NCBI GenBank assembly: GCA_014529385.2
Contig: CM043959.1
Span: forward strand, 9,283,309 to 9,347,308
Length of the DNA: 64,000 nt
Direction of reading: 5' to 3'
Origin: Adiantum capillus-veneris
Taxonomy: Eukaryota; Streptophyta; Polypodiopsida; Polypodiales; Pteridaceae
The notes beneath the pieces are model-generated. The model ran no database searches. It saw only the letters and a program-made list of their open reading frames with translations, and was not told the DNA's origin. Positions 1-10,671 of this stretch are shown piece by piece; the first letter of the stretch is position 1, and every line of letters begins with the position of its first letter. Both the position numbers and the translations under genes were made by a program.

Positions 1-189
1 TTAGTCATGCATTATGCACACATTCATGCATGGTATTTGAGAAAGAATATGGTATGCACGATGTGTTTATGAGTGACATTGATTGATAATATATTCTTGA
101 CTTGTCTTCTTGTATGTATTCATGTGGTCTTGGGTTATAATAAAGTGTTTGAATTGCGTAAACGTGGTTTAATAGTATCTTTGAATGTT

Positions 190-2010
190 TGTAGTTAACA
201 AATGGCTCCTAGGGTGAGGTATGAATGCTTTAGAAAGGGGATCAATATTTTGGCCACAATGTTCAATAATATGGAAAGACATTTCTCAAGGGAACTATTT
301 TATCTAGAGATTGGGACTAAAGTATTTGCAATGCCAAGAACCACGACTTGTTAGAAGAGTGTTGACCGTAGCTACCTTACTCACCATCAAGAGCCCTTCT
401 GCCAGTTCTCTATTTACATCGATGATTGTCCAAGGGATTGGTTTTTCGACCTCAAGCTACTTCAAATTAGGATGTGGCTAGGCCTAGAGGATATGTACTA
501 CTACTTGGCAATGCACTCACCAATGCTCAAATTTGCTAATATTTTCAAGAAGTTTGAAGCACTTGTAGAGCTATTATAGGAAAAGAGAGACTAGAGGATA
601 CCTTTAGACCACAATGCCATATGAGAGGTCTAAGACATTAGGGAAAATTTGGACTCACAAAGGGGCCTTATAAGGAGTTTGACTTCCTCTCTCATGTCCA
701 AAACGGGCGTGCAATGAATTTTTTGCAAATCAACTCTAAACTTGGGGAAGATTTGACAGTTAGAATCTACACTTCAATCTCTTTCTATTAATATATAGCA
801 CGCCATGAGATTTCTCATATTTTGAAAGATTCTATTTTTTATTCTCTTGTGATGTGACAACTCCGTCTAGAATCTAGAGAATAAAAAATAGAATCTAGAG
901 AAATATGAGGAATCTCATGGCGTGCTAAATATCAATAGAAAAAACTTGAAGAGTAAATTCTATTTGCCAAATCTTCGTCAAGTTTAGAGTTGATTTGCAA
1001 AAGTTTTACCGCACACCCGTTTTGGACATGAGAGAGGAAGTCAAACTCCTTATAAAGCCCTTTGTGAGTGCAAATTTTCCCTAAAGGAATAGCCAGTTAT
1101 GAGAGTTAAAAGATTATTTAGGGAGTTAGTCCCAATGTATTATTAATGTTGTAAGAAATTGTAAAAATCAAGTTTTGATGACTAAAGAGCGTAGACTCCA
1201 TTCTGATATCCATGTGTACTAAGTCTTCTCTCTCCTTGTCTTGTTTTTAGATGGATCTCCTTAACCATCTAGAGAAACTCCCAACTGTCTTTGCGGGAAA
1301 TGTACTTTTCATCTATGTGGCTGGATGGAGAGTTGAACTGGTTTGAGATTTGAATGGGACTATAGATTATCTTTTTTCAAACTCCTATGTAGCGTGGGAG
1401 TTGTATGTTGAAGCACAATATGAACACCAAACCCAAGTGCTATGGGTCAAGGAAAAGTTTTAGGATGGTGAAATCAAAGTACAAGGATATGTTCTTTATC
1501 TTAACATATGCTTACCTATGGATATATGGAGCCAAAAAATAATCCTTAGTAAAAAGGCTCTCATGAGCAACCAAAGATATGGCTTTTGTGAGAAAGTCAG
1601 ATATTTTTGGATTTGAAAGAAGGCAAGTAGTGGCAAACCAATTCTATTATGTATCTCAAATACTAATTTAGTAGAGTCAGTGGACCTATCCTTAAGTTCA
1701 TTCCTGACAATGTTACCATCACCTTCGATGACTATGATAAGCCTATATATGTTTGGGACTTTGCTCAAGCCTACCCAATGGTAGTGAATTTAAGCGTATA
1801 TTTCTATAGAGATGATTTCAATGAACGACACGCCCACATAACTTGTTTTCATGCATTACCACCAATAGATACCTCTAAAGGGGAAGAGTGGTATATGGAA
1901 GAAGATGTAAATGTAAGTGCACAAGGAGAAGATTTAAACTTTGAACCATGATATGTAAGTAGATACAAGGGCAGAACCTTAATTGTAGGGACCAAGAATT
2001 GTTTCATTGG
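190..2010 (+). pseudogene. Decayed coding-like sequence of unknown identity, split by a MITE
   Basis: Short open stretches on the plus strand read as plausible protein (for example around 360-585 and 1,250-1,350) but are broken by stops and frame changes every few dozen codons. No conserved domain could be recognised. The stretch is interrupted at 641-1081 by a fold-back element, so it is older than that insertion. It could be a remnant of a transposon-encoded gene. The identity is left open and the call rests only on local reading-frame texture. Confidence 0.25.
641..1081. mobile_element. Fold-back MITE, near-complete 441-bp palindrome
   Basis: The left arm starting GGGAAAATTTGGACTCAC is matched in inverse by the right arm ending at 1081. 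Arms of about 200 bp pair almost end to end, with the centre near 840-890. TA lies directly outside each end (639-640 and 1082-1083), as expected for a TA target duplication, although the neighbouring T/A bases extend the palindrome and leave some ambiguity. No coding capacity is present. Long-hairpin MITEs of this kind are mobilised in trans by DNA transposases, and the transcript would fold into a hairpin. The superfamily assignment is open. Confidence 0.75.
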
Positions 2011-5000
2011 ACCTTTACGCATTTATGCACCTTCTCCAAAGTAGCATGTAATCTTTTATCATTTATAATTGATTTTTTTTATTTTGATATGATTCAAATT
2101 GTTTTAAGGTCATAATCTTCGAGTTGTACGTACCATGTGTTTTATCATTTCTAACTAACTTGATCGATGAGATTTGTGTATAGATGACTCACATTCTACC
2201 TCAAGGAATATGGGGTAGATATACTCTCATGGCTTATAGTTGAAGAGCGTGCAATGGTTGAGCCTCACTATACGTGATGGGATGGATAATAAGAAACTAC
2301 TATTGATGGATTGTATTGTACCAAATACATTTTGAAGATGGTACTACGAGGCTATGGAAAATTTGAGAGTTCAAACCTTCACCTATGGGGAGTATCAAAT
2401 GGATACAATCCAAGTTAGGGAAAAAAAACATTGCTACTAACGGATTTTTGTATATAAACGTTCATTAGCTTACCGTAAAACCAACAAAGGAGACATGAAT
2501 ATCTAGAAACATACTTCTCTTAGTAATGGAAAAAGGATGCTTTAATATCGTCATGTTAAATGTACGGGGTTTGAAGTGTTTAGCCAATGAAAAATAATCC
2601 TTTAGTCCATTATCCTAGAAACTATTCTTTGACTTGTTTGGAAAATCCACAATCCACAACCCACAAAATGCAACAATTTTGTACAATGCCTACAATAGAC
2701 CCTAGTGAATAACAGATTGTGCAAGTATACAAAGCAGTGATTGATGGGAGTCACCAGATGAGTTTTTCAAGGACTCCATTTCTTTTGATGACTACTTCAG
2801 TTACAAGAATGCAACGGTTCACAGAAAAATGGGAGTACCATTCACAAGAGTGGTACAACTTGCATTCCACCAAAGAGATTTTTCACCCAAAGATAGTGAA
2901 GGATTCCTAGGATAGCCCATGATACATACTTTCAAAGTGGGACCAATATGCTCCAATAGTCAAAGAAAGTCATAATGGTTATTACAGAGTACATTATGCA
3001 AGGTCCATTAGAACTTATTGAATACTTTAAAACACATTGTAGATTTTTAAACCATGAATATTTTGTGATGTAGAATTGATTTGATTTATTATGGTTTCTT
3101 CCACTTTGTTGTCGGGCACATACAATGCTTGTAATTGCTAGCAAAGTGAGAATCAGGCCAACAAACAAGATGTCAACCAAGGATGGAGCTTGACGTGTAG
3201 GTGAATGAAAAAAAATAGGTGGGTGTCAATAACCTAATTGACCTTCTAGAGACAATCACTGCCAAGGGCAATCATCTCAAAGCACGCTATGTATATGCAA
3301 CCGCTACGGTACCTATGACGTGTATGCTTTCAGAAACATGACCTAATGTTATCAAACCATCACAAAACTCAAGGGGTAACTTGTACACACCTAGAGACAC
3401 TACGCTAAATTCTCTAACCCAATTTACTATCTGCAATCACTTGGTGCAAGAAATGTGTATGAAGACAAGGCATAAATTAAGGTCATTGATTCTCAACGTA
3501 ATTAGTCCTAAATGTAGTCTAACTCGTCATGAATGCAATGATATAACAAAATCAGAGAACATATACACAATTAGAGAGAAAAATCACTTCGAAGCTTGTG
3601 GGAGAGATTGGAATTGTGCAATCTTGGTGTTGAAGCATATCTCTCTATATTTCTAATGTGATGGTGTAGTCGCCTTCACAATGTAGCTTTTGTAGTGCAC
3701 GTAGAGAGTAGAAGAAGACCTCACTCACTCTCTCACACAAAATACACATTCATGGCATGCTTAGTTGGCTATGTACGAATCTCATGTTCCACCCCATGTA
3801 GGACATAGATGGCTTCAAGCTACTCTCAAGGGAGTAGAGATGTATTGGACTATGTTTCCAAATACCTTGTAAGTCAAAAGATTAAAGAGAAAATGTCATT
3901 GACATAACTAGGATCGATAAATGATTCCTTTTTTCCCATGTTGAAGAGGCAAGACCACCATTGAAAAGTCCTAAATGTGATATGAGACTTATTCTAAACT
4001 ACCTAGTGACCTTGTGAAAAGTACCCAACTAATCGGGTTTACCCGTCTATAGACATAGATCCGTTCGGATACTAATCTCCCACTTTTCACACCACACTTA
4101 CTCGTTCCTCTTGTTTTTAATTTACTACAACATTGTTTTACAATAGGGTTTCTTTATTAATTTTGGGCACAAGTTATTCCATACAGTCCTTCAGACATCA
4201 TCAGAAAATACTCTTTCTCAAACAGGGTCTAATGAAAACAATCCCATATTTCAACAAAAAGAATTATCCAATTTTTCTTTTGATTTTGCTGCTACTCGCA
4301 GACTTTCTCTGTCTAACCAACAACGCCTTTGCAAAGGATTTACTTAGTTGCTAGCCACAAAATGCACAACTTTCCTAATTGATAAATGCATGGGTATTAT
4401 GCTTACCGCAAGGGACAAAAAGAAATGTGATAACCTTAGCTTATTCTCCAGTAACCATGGGATCATCTTGCTAATTGGGAGTTCTATGTAGAAAGAAGAT
4501 ATTCTTTCAGCAGTTGTTCTCTTTAAGTGATTCTTCAAACATGATCAACCAGCTCTTAATATCAAACAACTAAATCCTAATATCAAGCAATAACACTTTA
4601 TCAAACAGTGACAATTTATCAAAAAAATCTTTCACTACTCTACAAAATCATATGCTTGTTTCTTGTGATACAATCATGTTTCATGGAAGGTTTAAGGAAA
4701 TTCCAAAGCTTGACTTACTAATTAGTATGTATAGAAATGCATAATTATAAATTTCTCCTACCAGCAGATTATCAATGTGTTGAACTATCTTCTACATTGG
4801 ATGTTGGACGGCTTCAACTTCCTTCGTAGATGGTACCTCCACTTGAGTTACAACTAGAGTAGACGATACCTTCCTTTGTACCTTTCATAGAGGTGAAACA
4901 ATAGGAGAATCTTTGAGCTTCGTGTCACTTGACTCAGGGCCATTGTCTCGTGAGGAAAAGCTTCACGGTGAAAACTAGAGTTGTTAATTCCTGCTTGCTG

Positions 5001-5600
5001 ACAAGATGACAAGAGAGAGAAAGAGAGCTCTACAATCCAAGGGATAGCATGATGGAGGTAGATATGGAGTTATAGTTGGAGATGGAGGTGGAGATTGGAG
5101 ATGGAGATGGGTTGCGGGAGAGAAGATACCTCCACGTCAAAGCAAGAGGGCTTTTGCTTTTGGGAGCTTATGTGTGTGTGTTGAAACTAAGGAAAGAGGG
5201 CCTTTGTATAGGCTGTCAAAGGAAAAAGTAGAAGTTAAGAAAAGTGAAAAGTAGGAAGATAAGTTTGTGTACATTTGCTGGGTTTTTGTTTTTTTGGACA
5301 GTTGCATCCCGATGCATGATTTGGAGACTCTAAATTCAAGAGAATCTTATCTAAAAAGAAAAAAAGAAGCTCTAATATTGACTTACCTCTTTTGTTTCTC
5401 TAAAAATACTCCTTTTTTCCTAAAACTTAGCCAGAAGTTTCTCTTTCTTTCTTAAGGGTCAACTCTTATATTTAAAAATAGTCTTAATGTTTAAATCTTC
5501 CAAAGAAACATATTGTTCCCAATTAAGGGCCAAAATTAATAGTTATCAATTCTGATTTCTGATCCAATTGTTTTGTTAAAACTCTCTATAACTTAACAAA
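2011..5600. other. AT-rich stretch with no gene recognised
   Basis: Both strands carry only short frames with no recognisable domain. A short plus-strand phrase near 2,557-2,600 (VMLNVRGLKC) resembles the opening of LINE endonucleases but is not followed by further homology. A short GATGGAG-type minisatellite lies at about 5,045-5,110. No tRNA, rRNA or LTR end was seen. The right part, above about 5,600, passes into the minus-strand copia remnant. Confidence 0.4.
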
Positions 5601-5639
5601 AATGCGAACCTCAAATACTTTTGCAAAGTATCTGAAATA

Positions 5640-7430
5640 GTTTTTATTCCTAAATCTTGGGTATGCTATATGATAGCCAGAACAAGGACGAGTATAGAAA
5701 TTTTCATCCAATTGACTATCATGCAAAGTATGCACCAACCATTTTGTTATACGTCTAGCATGCTAGATCTGCATCAGTAATAGGCTAATCTGTAGCATTT
5801 TCTCAAACCCCCATAGGCTATACATTTGTTTCATTGGAATTTTCATTCAATTTTTCACCACTAAAAAGAGGCAACAAACTATCATAAATGTCTTGTGAGC
5901 TTACATTATTGTCTCTAGTACATGCGAACAAGGGCTAAACAAAATCTTCCACAAACACAATATCTCATGAAACCAAGACATGTTTTGTTTGCAAATAGAC
6001 AATTTGTAGCCTTTTCTTTAAAAGCTGCAACACAAAAAAATGAATTTAACAACCTTATCATCCAACTTTTGCATTATGTTTGTGTCACCAAAGCATAAAC
6101 CAAACAACCAAAAACTTGCATGTGATCAATAGATGGCTTTTTACCATGCCATGCTTCATATGGAGTCATCGATTGCAAAAACGTTATAGGACACCTGCTA
6201 AGTATATAAGTAGCATACATGATGACCTCACATTAGCCAAAACAAATGTGGAAAACCTTGACTCTTGACCATGCATCATGCCATCTCTATAAGAGACCTC
6301 TTTTTCCTTTCAACAAACCCATTTCGTTGAGATGTATACAACACTTTACATTTGTTACAGCTTTGAGACTCATGAGACATGAGCCATATACTCCCCCCTT
6401 TCGATATAAGCAAAGGGTGCCCATAGTATATTTAGAGACATTTTTCGCCATAACCAAAAATTTCTTGAATCACATAAACACTTAGGACTTCGATATAAGA
6501 GGATACATCCATGCATGCATAGAGTAATTATCAATGAAAGTCACGAAGTAAAGGAAATTTCCCAAGGACGGAGTTTGCATACGTCCAGAAAGATCACTAT
6601 GTAGTATACGTAGCAATCTGCTTGTAGACCTTTGGAAACTTTGAATGTTGCATCTTACCCAAATTAAAGCCTTCACAAACATGCTTCATAGGTGCTTTAA
6701 GAGGTGGCAAAGAAGGAACCATATCAATCTTGAGGCAGTCCCTCATGGAAATACAATCACTTATGCCAACAATGCATCTTATCCTGTTAAGGGAGTTGGA
6801 AAGATTGTATTGACTACTATGAAAGGAAATTCTTTCAGACTTGTTGATGCATTTTTTGTACCTAGAATAAAAGTGAACCTTTTTTCTGTATCTACACTTG
6901 CTAGACTTAGTCTTGTTGTGAAATTTGTGGATAATAGATATACAGTTTATGATCTCAAATTTGATGCAGGAAATTTTTGCATCTGGCATTTTATGTCGTG
7001 GGATGTATAAGCTAACATTTTATGACAAGTGTGGGGAAACGTTTTCAAGAGCAATTGTGGATTCAAAGACTATTTTATAAGCAAAACATTGGCATGCATG
7101 TTTTGGGCATCTGAATTTTGCCAGTTTGTTGCATTTGTAGAAATATAATAAGTCACGATGTAAGGTAATGTCTTTCTAGCACCACTATCAACGTACCACA
7201 CATGAGAATATGTAGCAATTGACATACATGCATTATGTAGAGATGGATCATAACTCCACTTTGCTCTAAATTCCCACTTTGCATCTATATCAGCATCACA
7301 ATCGTCTATCACGGAAGATTCTACAATAGTTTTATTTGTAGTGGAACCAACCTCTTTCTTCTAATCCTCTTTGCCTTCAATTTATGACACTACTTCATCA
7401 AGTGATCATTGCCCTTGCAATAATGTCAAC
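5640..7430 (-). pseudogene. Ty1/copia gag-pol remnant carrying an internal inversion
   Basis: Reading the minus strand from right to left gives these parts. A CCHC zinc knuckle (about 7,425-7,385) has a stop in place of one cysteine-side residue. A protease motif WYVDSGA lies near 7,190. A pre-integrase tail with VCEG and LGKMQ is at about 6,740-6,620. An integrase start (HSDLSG...FVTFIDNYS) is at 6,600-6,490. An integrase segment matching the TPQQNG/VERK region lies near 6,300, and degenerate pol continues to about 5,640. Many stops and frameshifts make it non-functional. The block between protease and integrase, 6,745-7,150, lies in reverse orientation. Reverse transcriptase and RNase H are not recognisable. 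Confidence 0.7.
6745..7150 (+). pseudogene. Inverted internal segment of the copia remnant (post-protease and GAG-pre-integrase)
   Basis: The plus strand encodes YPVKGVGKIVLTT, then NLFSVSTLARL, then after a stop HWHACFGHLNFASL. These are the spacer and GAG-pre-integrase parts that normally lie between copia protease and integrase. Exactly that piece is missing from the surrounding minus-strand element, so the simplest reading is an in-place inversion of about 400 bp. Breakpoints are approximate (about 6,745 and 7,150). Confidence 0.65.
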
Positions 7431-7442
7431 ACGTCTTCTTTT

Positions 7443-7660
7443 TGTTGAGAAGACAAAGAAAGATCATAAGAAAAGAGAGATGATGCACAGAGATTCCAAC
7501 CCCAAAAGTGTGTAGAATATGCACACAAGATGGTATATATATAGAGGGGACCCATGGCTATAGTCTCGCTAAAACAAGGGTCTTTAATTGTGGATGAAAA
7601 AACCCTTAGGGACTGAAGGGAAAAACCCAAAACCCTATATATACCCACCGTTATATTAAT
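7443..7660 (-). repeat. Copia LTR-like end plus preceding 3' region (minus strand)
   Basis: On the minus strand, the stretch with the phrase AAGGGTTTTTTCATCCA (about 7,600) matches the region just upstream of LTRs at 10,350 and 41,760. It leads into an LTR-like sequence containing ACACACTTTTGGGGTT and ending CTCAACA at 7,443. The LTR end directly abuts the zinc-knuckle coding sequence of the neighbouring copia remnant, with no primer-binding site, leader or gag between them, so the two were joined by rearrangement. Confidence 0.55.
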
Positions 7661-7691
7661 ATATTGTTCAAATTACAAAAACGGTTTATAA

Positions 7692-7910
7692 CACTACAAG
7701 AGGTACTTCACATTAGTGACGCTCGTAGTGCGACGCTCAAAAGTGAAAATCCACGGCGTCGCTATGAGCGTCGCTATTTTCTTTTCTGCATAGTGATGCC
7801 TATAGCCACGCCCATAGCGACGCTGAGAGGGGTAAAACATGAATCGAGAGCTCCAAAAACTCAAATCTTAGATTTGAGTTTTTGGCGCTCAAGTGAAAGA
7901 GGTAACCCGC
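7692..7910. mobile_element. CACTA (En/Spm-like) transposon terminal fragment
   Basis: The segment begins CACTACAAGAGG, matching the CACTA superfamily terminal inverted repeat. It is followed within 130 bp by several copies of a short subterminal motif in both orientations (GTGACGCT, GCGACGCT, GGCGTCGCTAT, GAGCGTCGCTAT, ATAGCGACGCT). Subterminal arrays of this kind are transposase-binding sites in CACTA elements. TAA lies immediately left of the terminus. No partner end or transposase was found in the window, so this is a solitary end, probably truncated at the microsatellite. Confidence 0.6.
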
Positions 7911-7983
7911 TCTCTCCCTCTCTCTCTCTTCCCCCCCACCCCCCCCCCTCTCTCTCTCACACACACACACACATTGTGTCTTT

Positions 7984-8075
<92 letters not shown>

Positions 8076-8144
8076 ACATGCATAAACAAAACACACACAC
8101 ACACATGCATAAACAAAGAATGCATACACACACATTGAGAGAGG

Positions 8145-8210
<66 letters not shown>

Positions 8211-8321
8211 AAAACAAAGAGAAAGAGAAAGAAGGAGAGAGAGAGAGAGAGAGAGAGAGAGTAAAAAACCAAAGAGAGAAAGAGGGGGAGAAGAAGAAAA
8301 GAGACAGGTAAGGGGAAAAAA

Positions 8322-8361
<40 letters not shown>
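7910..8361. repeat. Compound GA/CA/C microsatellite block
   Basis: Runs of C and CT at about 7,915-7,955 are followed by CA, a GA run of roughly 85 bp, ACAC spacers, and further GA runs around 8,150-8,208, 8,236-8,262 and 8,320-8,361. Long open frames across it on both strands are repeat artefacts (Arg-Glu or Ser-Leu repeats) and are not genes. Confidence 0.95.
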
Positions 8362-8364
<3 letters not shown>

Positions 8365-9969
8365 ATGGGGTAGCGGGTTCCACTGTTCTGCAGGGTCCTC
8401 TGTTCTACCATCAGCCTCGCCGTGTTACTGCTGCAGCTCCTAGCCCTCGAAGCAGAGTCTCGCCTTCATCCTTTCAAGTCTCTTCTTGACCCTTGATGCA
8501 TGTCCCTCCCCGAAGCGTTCCTCCTAAACCCTAATGGTGAAGCATCTTCTTTTGTGTTGAGTGGTGAGAATGTCCCGTTTGACCCCTTAGCGATGTCCAT
8601 TGCTCTTAAAGACTCTCTCACTGCTGACCCATCTATCAAAGGACAACATAAGGTATCTCTGAACTCTTCTAAAGTCTGGAATCAGGTCACCATCTTTCAA
8701 ACAAGGGTTGTAGTTCTTTACTTTACTGGAAATCTCCCAAGCATTGGGGAGGTTGCAGGCTTCATTGACCATGGCTTTAAGAGAATAGTGGTGGAAAAAA
8801 TCTTTTATTCTGGTTCTGGCTTATTTGAGGTGCTCTTCTTCAAGGCCGAGGATCAAAAATCCTTTCTTTCATCTTCTACTGTGATCCTCTGTGGGCAAGT
8901 AGTCCATGTGTTGCAATGGCAGCCAATCACGACCATCAAGGAGGAGTTATTGAGTAAATTCCCTGTGTGGGTAGAACTGGTAGATCTCCCCTCATACTTG
9001 TGGCCTTATATCTTTGAAATAGTGGTCTCCTTAGGGAAGGTTCTATTTAGCCCGACTATTAACTGCCCTAATAGTAATAAAGCTTGCATTTTGTGGGAGA
9101 CTGACAGAGAATTTCCATCCACTTTGGAAATAGAACTAGAAGAAGTAGGCAATGTGGTCTTGTACCTTAAATGGGGGAATTTAGCAGACTCTTGTTTCCA
9201 TTGTGGAAAATTAGGCCATTTCTCCAAAAACTGTCCAACATTGAAAGAAGGCACAGTAGAGCTGATCCCTTCCTATCCAGGGAGCAAGAACTTGATACCT
9301 AGGAGCCAAATTTTTGGCAAACCCATGGGTAAACCTACTACCCCTCCTGTACCAACTCCATCTCAGACGGTGGTTCCTTTGGCTGGTTCCAAAACCCCCT
9401 CTTATGCTAGATTGCCTGGGTCACTCATCAATTCTAGAAGTACCTCTTCCTCAAAAGGTCCTAGAGGAGGGGACAAAGGGAAAAGAACTGTTGATTATGA
9501 AGGATTTCAGGCTCCCCCTGCCAGGAAGACCTTCAAACCAAGAAATTTGGCCTCTGTATACACCTCTTCTAATGTCTATGACATCTTGCAAGACATGCCC
9601 TCTCCAGAAACCCTAGAGGCTGTTGAAGTTATGGTGAAGGATTATCATCAAAAGAGGACTACAGATCCTCCTAAAGCTAATTTGGAAGTGAATATGCAGG
9701 AAGTAGAAGAGGATACTCAGATTGTTGTTAATACCCCTCAATGATTGTCACAACCTTCAATGTTAAAGGGATCAAGGATCCCTCTAAACTCCTATCCTTC
9801 AATGCTTGGCTGCTAAGGAATAATGTTGATGTAGGCTGTTTTCAAGAGCACACATTTCTTGAAAGAGCTGGTAAGATTTTCTTTTACAAAGGCTACTGTA
9901 TGTTCTATGGAGGGCAACCTGGTGGCTATTCAGGTGTCCTGACATGCATTAACGAGTTGTTGTTCTGTT
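8362..9969 (+). mobile_element. L1-type LINE, 3' truncated
   Basis: A 5' leader (8,362-8,499), a complete ORF1 and the first 76 codons of ORF2 are present. The rest of ORF2 (most of the endonuclease, reverse transcriptase and tail) is missing. The sequence switches at about 9,969 to a gypsy LTR fragment. LINEs usually lose their 5' end during insertion. Loss of the 3' end instead points to a later deletion or overwriting event. Confidence 0.8.
8500..9744 (+). CDS. LINE ORF1: DUF4283 domain and CCHC zinc knuckle protein
   Basis: This is an uninterrupted 414-residue frame. Residues about 40-215 have the texture of the plant LINE ORF1 domain DUF4283, including the phrase WVELVDLPSYLW. A single zinc knuckle of the form C-x2-C-x4-H-x4-C (CFHCGKLGHFSKNC) starts at residue 232. 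The C-terminal part is Pro/Ser/Lys rich and probably disordered. In this family the protein binds element RNA in the ribonucleoprotein. The stop codon overlaps the ORF2 start as ATGA. The frame is open although ORF2 is broken, so the LINE is fairly recent or the frame has been spared by chance. DUF4283 knuckle proteins also occur as stand-alone host genes, but the adjoining endonuclease start favours a LINE. Confidence 0.85.
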   Translation: MSLPEAFLLNPNGEASSFVLSGENVPFDPLAMSIALKDSLTADPSIKGQHKVSLNSSKVWNQVTIFQTRVVVLYFTGNLPSIGEVAGFIDHGFKRIVVEKIFYSGSGLFEVLFFKAEDQKSFLSSSTVILCGQVVHVLQWQPITTIKEELLSKFPVWVELVDLPSYLWPYIFEIVVSLGKVLFSPTINCPNSNKACILWETDREFPSTLEIELEEVGNVVLYLKWGNLADSCFHCGKLGHFSKNCPTLKEGTVELIPSYPGSKNLIPRSQIFGKPMGKPTTPPVPTPSQTVVPLAGSKTPSYARLPGSLINSRSTSSSKGPRGGDKGKRTVDYEGFQAPPARKTFKPRNLASVYTSSNVYDILQDMPSPETLEAVEVMVKDYHQKRTTDPPKANLEVNMQEVEEDTQIVVNTPQ

Positions 9970-9971
9970 AG
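9741..9971 (+). pseudogene. LINE ORF2 N-terminus (apurinic-type endonuclease), truncated
   Basis: The frame begins MIVTTFNVKGIKDPSK and continues with CFQEH, which matches the opening of the exonuclease/endonuclease/phosphatase fold of plant L1 ORF2 (strand with catalytic Asn, then the QE motif with catalytic Glu). It ends after 76 codons at a stop formed where the LINE is replaced by foreign sequence. Only the first fifth or so of the endonuclease remains, with no reverse transcriptase, so it is inactive. Confidence 0.8.
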
Positions 9972-10083
9972 GGATCTTTTGAGTGGTAGTGAGTGAGGTG
10001 AGGAATTCAAGTAAATTCCTTGTGTTGTGTTGAGTTGTCTGGGTGTGTGAGTGTGCGCACGACATCTTTTGCTCCATGAACGT
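9970..10083 (+). repeat. Gypsy LTR 3'-end fragment
   Basis: The phrase GTGAGTGTGCGCACGAC followed by TTTTGCTCCA aligns with the end of the minus-strand gypsy LTR at 24,609-24,720, including the flanking TTGAGTTGTCT. It is a solitary piece of about 114 bp, oriented plus. It joins the truncated LINE on the left and a copia 3' region on the right, both without visible target duplications. Confidence 0.65.
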
Positions 10084-10396
10084 CTCGATATGTTTCTTGA
10101 GTTGATATTGTTTACAGGATGAAAGTCACATCAAGAAGTGTATATAGAGGTGCAAAGATATACAAGCTGATCAAAGATATTGAAGGTTTTGAAAGATATG
10201 CATCAATTCAATTGTATAGTAAAAACCCTTGAATGGGCACATTGTAAAACAGCAGTGATGTAGCTCCTTTGAACATTGTAAATGTATATTTAAAATATTT
10301 TAATATAACGATGGGTATATATAGAGCTGTGGATTATTCCCTTGAGCCCCCAAGGGTTTTTTCATCCATAGTTAGGGACCTTCATTTTAGTGGGGT
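10084..10396 (+). repeat. 3' internal end of a short-LTR copia element, with polypurine tract
   Basis: The segment aligns with 41,451-41,798 of the complete non-autonomous element (shared phrases CGATATGTTTCTTGAGTT and AAGGGTTTTTTCATCCA). It ends in the short polypurine tract AGTGGGG directly before an LTR that starts TGTTGAG at 10,397. It is therefore the very end of an internal region, and nothing coding is left. Confidence 0.65.
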
Positions 10397-10518
10397 TGTT
10401 GAGATATATATAGTATCTCTATATATAGCACCTTAGTTCCATGTATATAAACACATCTCGTGTTTTAGTAGACACACTTTGGGGTTTGCATATGATGGTG
10501 TCTCCCTCCAGTTCAACA
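10397..10518 (+). repeat. Copia LTR, first of two abutting copies
   Basis: This 122-bp LTR begins TGTTGAGATATA and ends CAGTTCAACA. It is preceded by a polypurine tract and followed with zero spacing by a second LTR. It contains the landmark ACACACTTTGGGGTTTGC shared with the second copy. Confidence 0.75.
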
Positions 10519-10671
10519 TGTTGAGCTATATAGTATCTCTATATATAGCACCCTGGTTCCCTCTATATAAACACATCTCATGTGATCAGTAGACACACTT
10601 TGGGGTTTGCATATGATGGTGTCTCCTCTCTCTCTTCTCATCTACCTGTGCTCTCTCCCTCCGGTTCAACA
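10519..10671 (+). repeat. Copia LTR, second abutting copy
   Basis: This 153-bp LTR begins TGTTGAGCTATA and ends CCGGTTCAACA. It differs from the first copy by point changes and by an additional CT-rich stretch before its end. It is followed immediately by an initiator-Met-type primer-binding site. The order polypurine tract, LTR, LTR, primer site is that of a two-LTR junction. Confidence 0.75.

Noticed and set aside
2557-2610. A phrase resembling a LINE endonuclease start
   Set aside because: Only about 12 residues match and no QE, catalytic or reverse-transcriptase motifs follow within 2 kb.
7664-8411. Open frames of 160-215 codons on both strands over the GA block
   Set aside because: They are translations of GA/CT repeats (Arg-Glu or Ser-Leu runs) with no conserved content, and three overlapping frames exist at once.
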